DNA from: Acidovorax radicis N35
GTDB taxonomy: Bacteria; Pseudomonadota; Gammaproteobacteria; Burkholderiales; Burkholderiaceae_C
Assembly: GCF_000204195.1 (NCBI RefSeq)
Contig: NZ_AFBG01000019.1
Span: forward strand, 620,001-684,000
Reading direction: 5' to 3'
DNA: 64,000 nt
The notes under the pieces are model-generated. The model was not told the origin of the DNA and ran no database searches. It saw nothing but the letters and a program-made list of their open reading frames with translations. The stretch's first letter is position 1, and each line of letters opens with the position of its first letter. This document shows, piece after piece, positions 1 to 9,394 of this stretch. The translations under genes were made by a program, and so were the position numbers.

Positions 1-809
1 CGCACACCGAGCTGCAGCTGGGCTACCGGCTGTTCAACCGCACGCCTTCGGGCCTAACACCCACACCCGAGGCCCAGGTGCTGGCGGCCGAATCCACCGG
101 CATCTACCGGCAGCTGGACGCGCTCAAACGCACTGCCCGCAACCTGGCCACCAGCGATTCGGGCGATGTGCGCCTGGGCGCCATCCCGTCGATCACCCAC
201 GAATTTCTGCCGCGCCTGCTGCAGCACCACGCCGAGCAGCACCCGCAGGTGGGCGTGGAAGTGCGCACCATCCACCAGGACCAGATGACACAGGCACTGC
301 TCACGCGCAGCGTGGACTTCTGCCTGGGCTTCTACAAACACCCCCACCCCCAGATTGCCAGCGACCTGCTGGTCAGCGGCAGGCTGTATCTGGCGGTGGC
401 GACCAGCGTGTGGGCCCGCGCGCCCCGCGCCGCCACCCCGGGGGCGCGGCTGGCGCAAGTGCCCGTGATCCGCCTGGTGGGCGACGACCCCATGCGCCAG
501 GCCATTGATGAGATTGCGCAACGGCTGGGATCGCCCGCCGGACCAGGGATTCAGGTGCAGACCTCGCGCCTGGCGCTGGAGCTGGTACGCCGGGGCATGG
601 GCTGGACGGTCGTGGACTTCCTCACTGCCAAGGGACTCGACCCCGCGCAAATGGTGGCGCAGGAGCTGCACGAGCTGGCGCCCATGTCGCTGTACAGCTA
701 CCACGCACGGGCCTTGCCGCCGGGCCTGCAGGCCACGCGCATGCTGGCCATGCTGCCCACCCTGCTGCACGAAGCCCTGCAACCCAACCCCAAGCCCGCA
801 CGGCGCTGA
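1..809 (+). CDS. LysR-family transcriptional regulator, 5' truncated by window edge
   Basis: The frame is open from the first bases and ends at TGA 807-809. The first visible residues (HTELQLGYRLFNRTPSG) match the end of the LysR winged helix-turn-helix, where the pattern LGxxLFxR is conserved; the DNA-recognition part lies outside the window. The rest is the effector-binding domain with two periplasmic-binding-protein-like lobes. The target genes and the effector cannot be told, because the divergent neighbour of LysR genes would lie upstream. The family assignment is firm; the start is missing. Confidence 0.9.
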   Translation, partial: HTELQLGYRLFNRTPSGLTPTPEAQVLAAESTGIYRQLDALKRTARNLATSDSGDVRLGAIPSITHEFLPRLLQHHAEQHPQVGVEVRTIHQDQMTQALLTRSVDFCLGFYKHPHPQIASDLLVSGRLYLAVATSVWARAPRAATPGARLAQVPVIRLVGDDPMRQAIDEIAQRLGSPAGPGIQVQTSRLALELVRRGMGWTVVDFLTAKGLDPAQMVAQELHELAPMSLYSYHARALPPGLQATRMLAMLPTLLHEALQPNPKPARR

Positions 810-916
810 CGGCCCGGTAGCCCATGACATGACTGGTGCAAAACAGGGCTCAGGCCAGCGGTTCGCCCCAGGGCGAGGCTGGTGCCACATCCCAATTTGC
901 GCAAGTCCCACGTGAA

Positions 917-950
917 AACGGCCTGCCTGTCCGGAGACAGGCAGGCCGTT
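917..950 (-). terminator. Rho-independent terminator downstream of fabB
   Basis: A perfect 15-bp stem (917-931 pairing with 936-950) with a 4-nt loop lies 20 bp past the fabB stop. Read on the minus strand the stem is followed by TTTT, so it suits the fabAB transcript. It may also stop LysR read-through from the other side. Confidence 0.85.
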
Positions 951-969
951 TGGTGTGGGAAGGCTGCGG

Positions 970-2193
970 TCAGTCGTTCCAGCGGCGCAGCACCAGGCTG
1001 GCGTTGGTGCCACCAAAACCGAAGCTGTTGGACAGCACGGTGGTCAGCTGCGCGTCGCGCGTCTGGGTGACCAGGGGCATATCGCCCAGTGCCGGGTCGG
1101 GCGTCTCCACATTGGCAGAACCGGCGATGAAGCCCTTGTTGAGCATGATCACGCAGTAGATCGCCTCTTGCACACCCGTTGCACCCAGCGAGTGGCCAGT
1201 GAGCGACTTGGTGGACGAGAAAGGAGGCACCTTGTCGCCAAACAGGGCACGCATGGCGCGCACTTCCTGCATGTCGCCCACCGGCGTGGAGGTGCCGTGG
1301 GTGTTGATGTAGTCGATGGGGGCGTCGAGCCCTTCCATGGCCTGCTGCATGCACGCAATGGCACCGTCGCCCGAAGGGGCCACCATGTCCTCGCCATCGC
1401 TGGTGGCGCCAAAGCCCACCACTTCGGCCAGGATGGTGGCGCCGCGCGCCTGGGCGTGTTCGAGGCTTTCCAGCACCACGGCGCCGCCGCCGCCCGCGAT
1501 CACAAAACCGTCGCGGTTCGCGTCGTAGGCGCGCGAGGCCTTCTCGGGCGTGGCGTTGTATTTGCTGGACATGGCGCCCATGCCGTCAAACAGCAGCGAC
1601 ATACCCCAGCTCAATTCTTCGCCACCACCCGCAAACATCACATCCTGCATGCCCCAGGCAATCTGCTGTGCGGCCACACCGATGCAGTGGGCCGAGGTGG
1701 AGCAGGCCGAGGTGATGGAGTAATTGATCCCCTTGACCTTGAAGTTGGTGGCCAGGCACGCGGACACGGTGGAGCTCATGCAGCGCGTGACCTGGTAGGG
1801 GCCGACGCGGCGAATGCCCTTTTCGCGCAGGGTGTCGGCTGCTTCGATCTGGTTGGCGGGAGAGCCCCCACCCGAGCCCATGATGAGGCCGGTGCGCGGA
1901 TGGCTCACCTGTTCGGGCGCAAGGCCTGCCTGGGCAATGGCGTCTTCGAGCGCGATCTGCGCATACGCGGCCGCATCGCCCATGAAGCGCAGTTGCTTGC
2001 GGTCGATGCGCGTCTCGATGTCGATCTCGGGCGCGCCACCCACCTGGCTGCGCAGGCCCAGCTCGGCGAATTTTTCGACGGCCTTGATGCCGCTTTTGCC
2101 TTCACGCAGTGAGGCTTCCACGGTGGCCAGGTCGTTGCCAATGCACGAGACGATGCCCGCGCCGGTGATGACTACGCGCTTCTTGGTGCTCAT
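970..2193 (-). CDS. fabB: 3-oxoacyl-ACP synthase I (FabB)
   Basis: 407 aa condensing enzyme that elongates acyl-ACP with malonyl-ACP. In the FabA/FabB pathway it is the enzyme that elongates cis-3-decenoyl-ACP and so commits carbon to unsaturated fatty acids. The thiolase-fold triad is visible: C164 in [11 protein letters not shown]299 in NTHGTSTP and H334 in LTGHSLG. The glycine-rich C-terminal motif [11 protein letters not shown] is present. The ATG overlaps the fabA stop by 4 nt (ATGA), so the two are translationally coupled in the classical order fabA-fabB. The pairing with fabA favours FabB over FabF. Confidence 0.97.
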   Translation of the reverse strand: MSTKKRVVITGAGIVSCIGNDLATVEASLREGKSGIKAVEKFAELGLRSQVGGAPEIDIETRIDRKQLRFMGDAAAYAQIALEDAIAQAGLAPEQVSHPRTGLIMGSGGGSPANQIEAADTLREKGIRRVGPYQVTRCMSSTVSACLATNFKVKGINYSITSACSTSAHCIGVAAQQIAWGMQDVMFAGGGEELSWGMSLLFDGMGAMSSKYNATPEKASRAYDANRDGFVIAGGGGAVVLESLEHAQARGATILAEVVGFGATSDGEDMVAPSGDGAIACMQQAMEGLDAPIDYINTHGTSTPVGDMQEVRAMRALFGDKVPPFSSTKSLTGHSLGATGVQEAIYCVIMLNKGFIAGSANVETPDPALGDMPLVTQTRDAQLTTVLSNSFGFGGTNASLVLRRWND

Positions 2194-2711
2194 GCTGCGT
2201 CCTTGCCGTCTTCCTCGCGCTTGAACAAGCCCACGCGCAAGTCATTGGCTACATAGATTTCCTTGCCATCGGCCAGCAGGCGGGCATCGCCAATGGCCAT
2301 GACCAGCTTGCGCTTGATGACACGCTTGATGTCGATTTCGTAGGTGACCAGTTTCACATCGGGGCCCACTTCGCCCGTGAACTTGACCTCACCCGCACCC
2401 AGCGCCCGGCCACGCCCTGGCAGCTGCAGCCAGGTCAGGTAAAAGCCGATCAGCTGCCACATGGCGTCCAGCCCCAGGCAACCGGGCATGACCGGGTCGC
2501 CCTGGAAGTGGCAGGCAAAGAACCAGAGATCGGGCTTGACGTCCAGCTCGGCGCGGATCTTTCCCAGCCCGTGCGCGCCACCATCGCTGTCGATGTGCGT
2601 GATGCGGTCAAACATCAGCATGGGCGGCAGCGGCAGGCGCCCGCTGTCAGCGCCGAACAGCCGGCCCTCGCCCGAGGCGATCAGTTGTTCGTAGGAAAAG
2701 GAATCAGCCAT
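2190..2711 (-). CDS. fabA: 3-hydroxydecanoyl-ACP dehydratase/isomerase (FabA)
   Basis: 173 aa hot-dog-fold enzyme that dehydrates 3-hydroxydecanoyl-ACP and isomerises trans-2- to cis-3-decenoyl-ACP, the branch point of anaerobic unsaturated fatty acid synthesis. The active-site pair is H68 ([13 protein letters not shown]) and D82 (GLDAMWQL). The start at 2711 ([10 protein letters not shown]) gives the normal FabA length of about 170 aa; a longer in-frame extension to 3011 is non-conserved junk running into lnt. First gene of fabA-fabB. Confidence 0.96.
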   Translation of the reverse strand: MADSFSYEQLIASGEGRLFGADSGRLPLPPMLMFDRITHIDSDGGAHGLGKIRAELDVKPDLWFFACHFQGDPVMPGCLGLDAMWQLIGFYLTWLQLPGRGRALGAGEVKFTGEVGPDVKLVTYEIDIKRVIKRKLVMAIGDARLLADGKEIYVANDLRVGLFKREEDGKDAA

Positions 2712-2871
2712 CTTCAGTCGTGCTCCAGAACAGCGGTGGGCCCGCTTCAAATCATCGTTGTATGTCAACACAAGCCCCCGCTTGTGGGGCTCCATTATCA
2801 AGGCAGAGAAAGACACATCCCGGTTTTGGCCCGGCAAGGCGCCAGGACACCCCGGCGGCGCATGACCTGGA

Positions 2872-4476
2872 TCAATTGCCGCGCAGTGTCTGCAGCCTCC
2901 TTGCCACCAGGGCAAAAAACAGGGCCACCCCCCCGAAAATCCACAGGGGCACCAGCCCCCAGCGCGACACCCACCACGCATACGGCGTGATGTGCCAGCC
3001 ACTTTGCGCATCCAGCCCCCGGCCCTGCACCTCGCCCTTGAGCACGCCCCGCGTGTAGCGGGCCAGTTGCTGCGTCACCACACCCCGGTGGTCGATGATG
3101 GCCGTGGCGCCGGTATTGGTCGCGCGCACCATGGGGCGCTCAAACTCCAGGGTACGCATGCGGCTGATGTGCAGGTGCTGGTCAATGGCCACGGTGTCGC
3201 CAAACCAGCCGATGTTGCTGAAGTTGACAAACACCGTGGGCGCCTGCGCCGGGTCGATGAAACGCGCCCCCAGCTCTTCCCCAAAAAGGTCTTCGTAACA
3301 AATATTGGGCGCAATGCGCTGGCCCGCCCAGGCAAAGGAGGGTTGCCCCACCAGGCCCCGGTTGAAGTCCCCCAGCGGGATGTTCATCATGGCCGTGAAC
3401 CACTTGAAGAACGGCGGAATGAACTCGCCAAACGGCACCAGGTGGTGCTTGTCGTAGCGGTAGGGGGTGGCCTGGGTGGCGGGGCTCAGGCCGAGCACCG
3501 AGTTGGTGTAGCCCAGCGCTTCGTTGCCCAGCGGAATGCCCAGCAGCGCGGCCTGCGGGCCCTGTGCATAACGCTGCTGGATGCCCTCCAGGTAGCCCGG
3601 AATGAGCTGCTGGGGCAGCAGCGGGATGGCGGTTTCGGGCGCCACCACCAGGTCGGCCTTGGCGTCGCGCAGCGCTTCGGCATACCACTTCAGTGCCAGT
3701 GGCACGCCGCTGCCCGACTGGAATTTCTCGTCCTGCGGGATATTGCCTTGCAGCAGTTCCAGGGTCATCGGGGGCACCTTGCTGCGGACAGTTGAACTGC
3801 ATGCACAAAGTAGCTGCGGACTTAACCCAGCGGAGACCACAACCAATACCAATACCCAGGTGCGCCAGCGACCAAGATCCGCGCCACGCAACTGCACCCC
3901 ATACATCGCCAGCACCGCAGCCACGGCCCCGATGCCGTAAACGCCGACGTAGCGCGCCAGCGCCGCCAGCGGCCCGTCAACATGGGCGTAGCCACCAGCC
4001 CCCCAGGGGAACCCCGTCCACCAGATGCCGCGCGCCAGCTCGGCCAGGAGCCAGAACGCTCCAAAAATGATAGCTGTTAGCGCCCTATTGGTAAGCGTCA
4101 GGCGGCAAAAAATCCCCACCATCGCCGCGTAGTAGCTGGCGAGGAACGCGGCCAGCCCCAGCACCGCGGCCACAGCCAAGGGAGCGGCCAGCCCGCCGTA
4201 GGAGTGCATGGAGATGAACAGCCACCAGAAGGTCCCAACGAGCCAGGCCGTGGCAAACAAGCCCCCGATGACCACGCCGCGCTGCCAAGGGACCGACACC
4301 GTGGCACGTGGGCGCACCAGCCAGGCCAGCACCGCCATCGATGCGATCTGCAGCCACCACAGGGGTTCGCCGCCCCAGGGCCAGGCCAGCGAGGCTGCCT
4401 GCGCAACGCCGGCAGCCACGGCCAGCAGCGCCTGCAGGGCCAGTGGCAGCCCCGGCGTCGAGGAAGCGCGGGCCAT
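2872..4476 (-). CDS. lnt: Apolipoprotein N-acyltransferase (Lnt)
   Basis: 534 aa inner-membrane enzyme that transfers an acyl chain from phospholipid to the N-terminal cysteine of apolipoproteins, the last step of lipoprotein maturation. About the first 230 residues hold the hydrophobic segments. The nitrilase-like periplasmic domain follows with the catalytic triad E281 (VVAPETAIP), K343 ([12 protein letters not shown]) and C393 ([10 protein letters not shown]). Its ATG shares one base with the corC stop, and corC-lnt is a widespread gene pair. Residues about 124-141, in the membrane part, are encoded by a copy of the dispersed palindromic element (4062-4112). Confidence 0.97.
   Translation of the reverse strand: MARASSTPGLPLALQALLAVAAGVAQAASLAWPWGGEPLWWLQIASMAVLAWLVRPRATVSVPWQRGVVIGGLFATAWLVGTFWWLFISMHSYGGLAAPLAVAAVLGLAAFLASYYAAMVGIFCRLTLTNRALTAIIFGAFWLLAELARGIWWTGFPWGAGGYAHVDGPLAALARYVGVYGIGAVAAVLAMYGVQLRGADLGRWRTWVLVLVVVSAGLSPQLLCACSSTVRSKVPPMTLELLQGNIPQDEKFQSGSGVPLALKWYAEALRDAKADLVVAPETAIPLLPQQLIPGYLEGIQQRYAQGPQAALLGIPLGNEALGYTNSVLGLSPATQATPYRYDKHHLVPFGEFIPPFFKWFTAMMNIPLGDFNRGLVGQPSFAWAGQRIAPNICYEDLFGEELGARFIDPAQAPTVFVNFSNIGWFGDTVAIDQHLHISRMRTLEFERPMVRATNTGATAIIDHRGVVTQQLARYTRGVLKGEVQGRGLDAQSGWHITPYAWWVSRWGLVPLWIFGGVALFFALVARRLQTLRGN
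4062..4112 (+). repeat. Comamonad palindromic element, copy inside lnt
   Basis: Matches the element core AGCT-N3-AGCGC(TT)...AAGCG-N5-GGC with an A/T-rich flank. The gene reads it antisense; it encodes lnt residues about 124-141 in a membrane stretch without a stop. Confidence 0.75.
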
Positions 4477-5360
4477 CAGTCGCTGGCGCTGGCTTCTTCG
4501 ATCCGCGACACCTTGAACCAGCGCACAGCGCCGCCCTTGGTGTGCAGCACGACGAAGTGCAGGCCGCCCAACTGCAGGTGCTCGCCGCGCTTGGGCACAT
4601 GGCCCATTTCGTGGGCAATCAGGCCGCCGATGGTTTCGAAGGTTTCGTCGGGGTCGCTGCCCTGAACCAGCACATCAAATGCCTCGCAAACCCGCTCCAC
4701 CGAGGTGTCGCCGCTCACGCGGTAGGTGCGGTCGGCCAAGCCAAAGATGTCGCCGTCGTCCTCGGGGATGTCGAACTCGTCCTCGATCTCGCCCACGATC
4801 TGTTCGAGCACATCTTCAATGGTGATGAGCCCCGCCACGCGGCCAAACTCGTCGATCACGATGGCCAGGTGGTTGCGGTTGCCGCGGAATTCGCGCAACA
4901 GGTCGTTCAGGCCCTTGCTTTCGGGCACGAAGACGGCGGGGCGCAGCAGGGCGCGGATGTTCAGCTCGGGCGCCCGCTGCAGCTTGAGCAGGTCCTTGGC
5001 CATGAGGATGCCGATGATGTTCTCGCGCTCGCCCTGGTACACCGGAAACCGCGAGTGCGCGGTGTTGATGACAAGGTGCAGCATCTCGTCAAACGGTGCA
5101 TCGATGTTGACGAGGTCCATGCGGGGTGCAGCCACCATCACGTCGCCCGCCGTCATGTCGGCCATGCGGATGACGCGCTCGAGCATCACGCGCGACTCGG
5201 CCCCAATGACCTGGTTGTCTTCGGCTTCGGCCAGGGTTTCGATGAGTTCTTCCGTGGAGTCCGGCCCCGGATGGATGAACTCGGCCACTTTCTGCAGGAA
5301 GGTGCGCTTGTCTTCCCTCTCGGGCAAGCGCCCGGGGTGCGCAGGGTGCGGGTCAGACAC
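4476..5360 (-). CDS. corC: CorC/HlyC-type CBS-domain protein (Mg/Co efflux family)
   Basis: 294 aa. Two CBS domains (about residues 75-195) bind adenine nucleotides. A C-terminal CorC_HlyC domain (about 210-290) is recognisable from DIFGLADRTYRVSGDTSV and GGLIAHEMGHVP. There is no transmembrane region, so this is the soluble CorC type and not the membrane CorB type. The GTG start at 5360 (VSDPHPAHPG) fits the usual length of about 290. An in-frame extension to 5420 runs into an inverted-repeat element and is not expected to be coding. Its role in cation homeostasis is known from the family only; linkage to lnt supports an envelope role. Confidence 0.9.
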   Translation of the reverse strand: MSDPHPAHPGRLPEREDKRTFLQKVAEFIHPGPDSTEELIETLAEAEDNQVIGAESRVMLERVIRMADMTAGDVMVAAPRMDLVNIDAPFDEMLHLVINTAHSRFPVYQGERENIIGILMAKDLLKLQRAPELNIRALLRPAVFVPESKGLNDLLREFRGNRNHLAIVIDEFGRVAGLITIEDVLEQIVGEIEDEFDIPEDDGDIFGLADRTYRVSGDTSVERVCEAFDVLVQGSDPDETFETIGGLIAHEMGHVPKRGEHLQLGGLHFVVLHTKGGAVRWFKVSRIEEASASD

Positions 5361-5366
5361 TGTTTG

Positions 5367-5632
5367 AGAGCGTGTTATGCACTTTTTCGTGCCCACGAAA
5401 GCCGGGGAAAGGCCCGGCAACTAGGCGCAGTACGTGCAGCGGTATGGATACCGCAAGCGTGCTGCAACAACGTGGCCGGGCCTTTCCCCGGCTTTCCCAA
5501 AGGGTTGGGCCCTGAGGCCAGCGCTCGCATCGTTGCTGACCTTGCCAAGGCGCCCGGCCTTGGCAGCGGCCCGCGCCTCGCGATCACTGGCCTCAGGGCC
5601 CAACGTGGGTACGAAAAAGTGCATAACACGCT
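5367..5632. repeat. Large inverted-repeat element (type A), about 266 bp
   Basis: The outer arms 5367-5396 and 5603-5632 are reverse complements at 29 of 30 positions. Inside are two further stems: 5398-5418 with 5475-5495 (21 bp), and about 5502-5521 with 5587-5604. A small hairpin in the middle (ACCTTGCCAAGG...GGCCTTGG) adds a fourth. The element fills the 384-bp gene-free gap between corC and the acetyltransferase. Short ORFs across it (80-84 aa) are low-information and look like read-through of the repeat. No transposase is present. Confidence 0.85.
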
Positions 5633-5744
5633 CTTTGGTGCAGGACGTGCGGTAGTGAATCAAGCCCCTAGGATAGCGGATAGTTGTGACGGCCCGCTAC
5701 GCAATCCCCGCAGCCCGCACACCGCGAGCGTGGGGATGGATGGA

Positions 5745-6482
5745 TTATTCGGCCGACTGGTGGCGCGCGTGCTGCACGCCACTGCGCACTTCCTGCACAC
5801 CGGCCAGGAAGTCCCAGAACTGCTTGGCCTGCTTCTTGAGCTGGTAGTCCACCTCGGCAAACTGCTGTTCCACGATCTCGGCCATGCGTGTGTCCAGGCT
5901 GGCTGGCTCGATCTGGAGGTAGGCCTCGGACTCCGAGCCATCACGGCGCACGGTGGCTCCGGCCTTGCGGGCAATTTTGAGCATCGCGGTGTTTTCGGAG
6001 AGCGCATGGATAAAGACCATGTTCACGCCTTCATTGCGCGCATGCATCACTGCCCGCTCGAAAAGGCGTGCCCCGAAGCCTCGCCCGCGCGCCTGCTTGA
6101 GCACGGACACACCGAATTCGGCGCAATGTTTGTACTCTGGGTGCTCCGAGAAAGCCAGGTGCGCCATCGCGATGAGTTCGAGGCGGCGGTTGTAGATGCC
6201 AAAGATCTCGTCTCGATTGAAGTCGAGCTGCTCGGCATAGCGGCGGATCTGCTCATCATTGGCGGCATAGCCAAAACGCAGGTAACGGTCTGCGGGCTCC
6301 AGTTGGAGCAAATGCTGGGTGATCCGCTCCCGGTAGGAAGGGCCCAAAGCGCGAATGGGGACCATCACGGGCACCTCCTTCTTGACGCGAATTTCATGGC
6401 CAGACGGGCCACCTGTGACGGGGCGCAGCAGATCCCTGCCTGCATACCAGGAAGCCTTGAGCCAGTCTTTCGTTGCGATCAT
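5745..6482 (-). CDS. GNAT-family N-acetyltransferase
   Basis: 245 aa. The acetyl-CoA-binding signature is visible as VSVLKQARGRGFGARLFERA (about residues 125-144), followed by the beta-strand and helix HALSENTAMLKIARKAGA typical of GNAT motif B. The N-terminal 40 residues and a charged C-terminal tail of about 50 residues extend the usual domain of about 150 aa. The substrate is not evident. The start ATG lies next to an A/T-rich leader. No operon partner: a repeat element lies downstream and a 310-bp gap upstream. Confidence 0.82.
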   Translation of the reverse strand: MIATKDWLKASWYAGRDLLRPVTGGPSGHEIRVKKEVPVMVPIRALGPSYRERITQHLLQLEPADRYLRFGYAANDEQIRRYAEQLDFNRDEIFGIYNRRLELIAMAHLAFSEHPEYKHCAEFGVSVLKQARGRGFGARLFERAVMHARNEGVNMVFIHALSENTAMLKIARKAGATVRRDGSESEAYLQIEPASLDTRMAEIVEQQFAEVDYQLKKQAKQFWDFLAGVQEVRSGVQHARHQSAE

Positions 6483-6575
6483 GGCTACAAATATAAGGGT
6501 TTTCCCTCATTATTTCCAGTCCAATTTGCTGCGTTGCAGCAAAATAAGAGAGTGGCATCCAATATGAAAGAAAAC

Positions 6576-6628
6576 AGCTTCCAGCGCTTATCCGAAAACG
6601 ATTTTTAGCTACCATTTTGATAACAAAA
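6576..6628 (-). repeat. Comamonad palindromic element, degenerate intergenic copy
   Basis: Shows the half CC-AGCGCTTATC and the end AGCT-N4-TTTTGATA-N-CAAA seen in other minus-oriented copies; the second AAGCGCT arm is eroded. Confidence 0.55.
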
Positions 6629-6651
6629 CCCGCCATTCCCCGAGGAACGGG

Positions 6652-6671
6652 GTCGCTTGCGCGACTTTTTT
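6652..6671 (+). terminator. Orphan plus-strand terminator-like hairpin
   Basis: GTCGC-TTGC-GCGAC followed by six T. No plus-strand gene lies upstream, so it may be chance or may end an unannotated short transcript. Confidence 0.35.
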
Positions 6672-6792
6672 GCGGGGCACCCGGGGCATGGCCCAGACCT
6701 ATCCGGGAAGATGCGCCCCCATCCCCACCCTCTGTGCCCAGGGTATAGCGATGGCGCCTTGGCAACAAGCTGAAAAACGAGGCAATCGGGCG

Positions 6793-7665
6793 TTAGGGGG
6801 CGGCAATCAGCTCCAGCGGGCGGGACGCGCCCGGTGCGCTGGCAATGGCTGCCGTGTCTGCACAAGCCTTTGCGTCCGTGGCACCCACCAAGGCCGCACG
6901 CCCGGGAGGCAGATCGAGCGCTGCCACGCGGTCCAGCGACAGTGCCACGGTGTCGCCCAGCCGCAGTTCCAGGCGCAGCAACCCTTCGGACCGTTGCAGG
7001 CGCACCCGGCCGGTGTGCGCCTGCACGCGCACGGCCCGCATGTTCTCGGCTTGAACCTCCAGGCCATCCTCGCGCGGCCCGTTCCGGTGCTCGCTGGGGC
7101 CGCACAGGGACGAGCGCAGATCCAGTTCCCTCACAAAGCCTGCCACCGTAATCTGTTCGCCCAGAATTGCCAGACTCTCCACAGGCTCCCGGACCTCGAT
7201 GGAGGCCCGCTCGATCTGCAGGTGCCGGAAATGCGCGGGCAATTCGATTTTTTGAATCCATGCCAGGGCCCGATGGCCCTGCCTGGCCTCTGTGCGCGGC
7301 GCACGGGCCCGCAGCACCAGCGTCTCTCCTTCGCGCAAGGCGGTGATCCATCGGGCGGGCTCGGGGGCATCAGGCGCTGTATCCCGGTCGGATACGCGGG
7401 GGTGGATGCTGACGTCCGAGGCGAACCCCACCCGCACTAAAACGTCAGGCCGGTAGCCCCCGGCCTCCCCGTCTTCCTCCAGGCGCAAGCGCGTCACCCC
7501 CACCAGGTCTGCCGCACGAATCAACTGCACCCGCTCGGCGGTCGAGGAGGGCTTGAGCCGGCTCCAGCCGCTCAAGGCCACCAGCGCCCAGAATCCCACA
7601 AGCACCAGCGCGAAAAGCCACACACCTTTTTGGCGCTGCACATGGATTTGCAACCAATAGCCCAT
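6793..7665 (-). CDS. Membrane-anchored periplasmic protein, third gene of an ABC operon
   Basis: 290 aa with one N-terminal transmembrane segment (about residues 15-33) and a large extracytoplasmic part. The rest is rich in short alternating beta-strand patterns (IQKIELPAHFRHLQIERASIEV type), which resembles right-handed beta-helix or DUF2807-like folds; that is inference. The gene starts one base inside the stop of the permease, so it is translationally coupled to the ABC genes. I do not recognise a named family. It probably acts with the transporter at the outer face of the inner membrane. Confidence 0.7.
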   Translation of the reverse strand: MGYWLQIHVQRQKGVWLFALVLVGFWALVALSGWSRLKPSSTAERVQLIRAADLVGVTRLRLEEDGEAGGYRPDVLVRVGFASDVSIHPRVSDRDTAPDAPEPARWITALREGETLVLRARAPRTEARQGHRALAWIQKIELPAHFRHLQIERASIEVREPVESLAILGEQITVAGFVRELDLRSSLCGPSEHRNGPREDGLEVQAENMRAVRVQAHTGRVRLQRSEGLLRLELRLGDTVALSLDRVAALDLPPGRAALVGATDAKACADTAAIASAPGASRPLELIAAP

Positions 7666-8516
7666 CAGTGCAGCTCCTTGTCACGGAGGTGGAGATAGGC
7701 TTGTAGCCACAGCAGCGTGGGCAAACCCAGCCACAGCACGCCGTTGAGGATCTGCACGCTCGCGGGCGAGGTCACCGGCCTGCGAAGCCACCACGCAAAA
7801 AGCACCGCATCGCTGGCTCCTGCCAGGGCGGCGATCAGGAGCGTTGCCAGGAAAAGCACAAAGCCCAGGGCCAATGTCTTGAGCATGGCCGCACGCTGAA
7901 AGTACAACGAGCCCGCGACTGCCAGGGCCTGCAAGGCCCACAGACCAATGAACCAGCCCATCTGCTGGCGCGCCAGCAGCGCAGCCGAAGCCCCGTCGGA
8001 GGGCCACAGCGGCAGAAACAGCGCGTGGTCCGCGGCGCTAAAGCCCCCTGTCGGCGGGTACAGCGCGCCAATGGCCAGCACGATGTGCTGGACGGGCCAC
8101 GAGATCGCCAGATACAGCACGCTGTAGCCCAGCGGGTACAGCACGCCCACCACCAGCACGCACAGCAGCCATTTCTCGAACACGGATGCGGGGCGCATGA
8201 GCATCAGCAGTGCGGACTCACGCCGCGTCATCGCGTCGAAATAGCGGGCAGCAAACACAAAACCCGTGAGAAGCAGGCCCCAAAAATAGAACAGCTGCTG
8301 TGTCCAGGTCTGAAACTCGCGCCCCGACGAGAGCGCGAGCATGAACAACAAGACCACCACATAAAGAATGCCCACGACCAGCAGATGGCCCAGATACTGC
8401 CTGCGCTGCTCGGCCCAATGTGCCCGCGCCAGCCGCAAGAAACGCGGTGCGCTGAAGAAGGCGGAGGTGCCCTGGTCCGGGGCTTTTCCGACCGCCGATT
8501 TTGCGGACGCTGTCAT
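7665..8516 (-). CDS. ABC transporter integral membrane protein (ABC-2-like)
   Basis: 283 aa with about six hydrophobic segments, starting near residue 50 (YLGHLLVVGILYVVVLLF) and ending near residue 275. The layout of six segments without a binding-protein-dependent EAA loop suggests an ABC-2 exporter permease. The start ATG at 8516 overlaps the stop of the ATPase gene by 4 nt; a longer frame to 8738 would lie inside the ATPase gene and is rejected. The substrate is unknown. Confidence 0.8.
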   Translation of the reverse strand: MTASAKSAVGKAPDQGTSAFFSAPRFLRLARAHWAEQRRQYLGHLLVVGILYVVVLLFMLALSSGREFQTWTQQLFYFWGLLLTGFVFAARYFDAMTRRESALLMLMRPASVFEKWLLCVLVVGVLYPLGYSVLYLAISWPVQHIVLAIGALYPPTGGFSAADHALFLPLWPSDGASAALLARQQMGWFIGLWALQALAVAGSLYFQRAAMLKTLALGFVLFLATLLIAALAGASDAVLFAWWLRRPVTSPASVQILNGVLWLGLPTLLWLQAYLHLRDKELH

Positions 8517-9388
8517 GCAGCCTCCTTCACATCCGCAGGAAGCACTGCGAGCAAAGCGTCGCGGCCCAGGCTGAGCGCCTTGTACAAAAGCTCCAGCTGC
8601 ACGGCGCCTTGAGGGCCCGGGCTTTCTGCCCCGCGTGCCGCCACGTAGGCCGTGTGGGCCCCAATGGACTCCTGGAAAACGATGCCACGAATGGAATCCA
8701 GCTCCTGGGCACTGCGGGCAACCCCCATGTGCAACCACTGCGCCAGATCCTCCATGCGAGCCGACAAGGCCAGCCTGCCCTGGTCGATGAACCAGATGTG
8801 GCTCAGGATGCTCTCCAGGTCGTGCGCTTGGTGGGTGCTGATGAGCACCACCCGATCGGCATGCTCGGGCCGCTGCATCAGCTGCCGAAACTGGCCCCGC
8901 CCCACGATGTCCAGCCCGTTGGTGGGCTCGTCCATCAGCAGCAGCGGCGTGCCGGTGGCCAGCGCGAAGGCAATGGCGGCCTTCTTTTTCTGGCCCAGGC
9001 TCATGGCCTCGAAGCGGCTCGCGCTAGGGACCTCCAGCTCTGCCAGGTATTCGCCAAACCGCTGTGCAGAAAACCGAGGGTAAAACACCCCTTGTGTGGC
9101 GGCCAGTTGACCGGGGGTCAGATTGGGCAGGTGGAACTCTTCCGGCACGATGCAGATGGACGCCAGCAGCTGCGGCGCACGTTGGCGCGGAACCTGCCCC
9201 AACACCTGCACCTGCCCGGCCCAGGGAGTGAGCAGGCCACAGATCAGCTTGAGCAAGGTGGACTTGCCACTGCCATTGCGCCCGAAAAGACCGTAGATGC
9301 CGGGCTGATCGATCCGCGCACCAAAGCCTTGGTAAAGCGCATGGCGGCCATAGCCGAATTGCAGGTTATCGATGGCGATCATGAACAA
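8513..9388 (-). CDS. ABC transporter ATP-binding protein
   Basis: 291 aa. Walker A is GRNGSGKST (residues 36-44), Walker B is LLLMDEP (149-155), and the H-loop histidine lies in ISTHQAHD. The signature is the variant MSLGQKKK in place of LSGGQ, which is common in ABC-2 exporters of the drug or polysaccharide and bacteriocin-immunity type. About 80 C-terminal residues extend beyond the nucleotide-binding domain. It is first in a compact operon with the permease and the beta-rich anchored protein. No binding protein is present, which supports export. Confidence 0.9.
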   Translation of the reverse strand: MFMIAIDNLQFGYGRHALYQGFGARIDQPGIYGLFGRNGSGKSTLLKLICGLLTPWAGQVQVLGQVPRQRAPQLLASICIVPEEFHLPNLTPGQLAATQGVFYPRFSAQRFGEYLAELEVPSASRFEAMSLGQKKKAAIAFALATGTPLLLMDEPTNGLDIVGRGQFRQLMQRPEHADRVVLISTHQAHDLESILSHIWFIDQGRLALSARMEDLAQWLHMGVARSAQELDSIRGIVFQESIGAHTAYVAARGAESPGPQGAVQLELLYKALSLGRDALLAVLPADVKEAA

Positions 9389-9394
9389 TCCGTA

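Larger units (their letters stand above)
6483..6792. other. Gene-free stretch with A/T-rich leader, repeat copy and orphan terminator
   Basis: This 310-bp gap is comparatively A/T-rich near 6483-6640, consistent with the promoter and leader of the minus-strand acetyltransferase. It holds a degenerate copy of the dispersed palindromic element (6576-6628) and a plus-strand hairpin with a T-run (6652-6671). ORFs across 6605-7351 on the minus strand are shadows of the downstream gene. Confidence 0.6.

Noticed and set aside
4308-6608. Plus-strand frame of 766 codons
   Set aside because: Antisense to lnt, corC and the acetyltransferase and crosses an inverted-repeat element; composition is that of a shadow.
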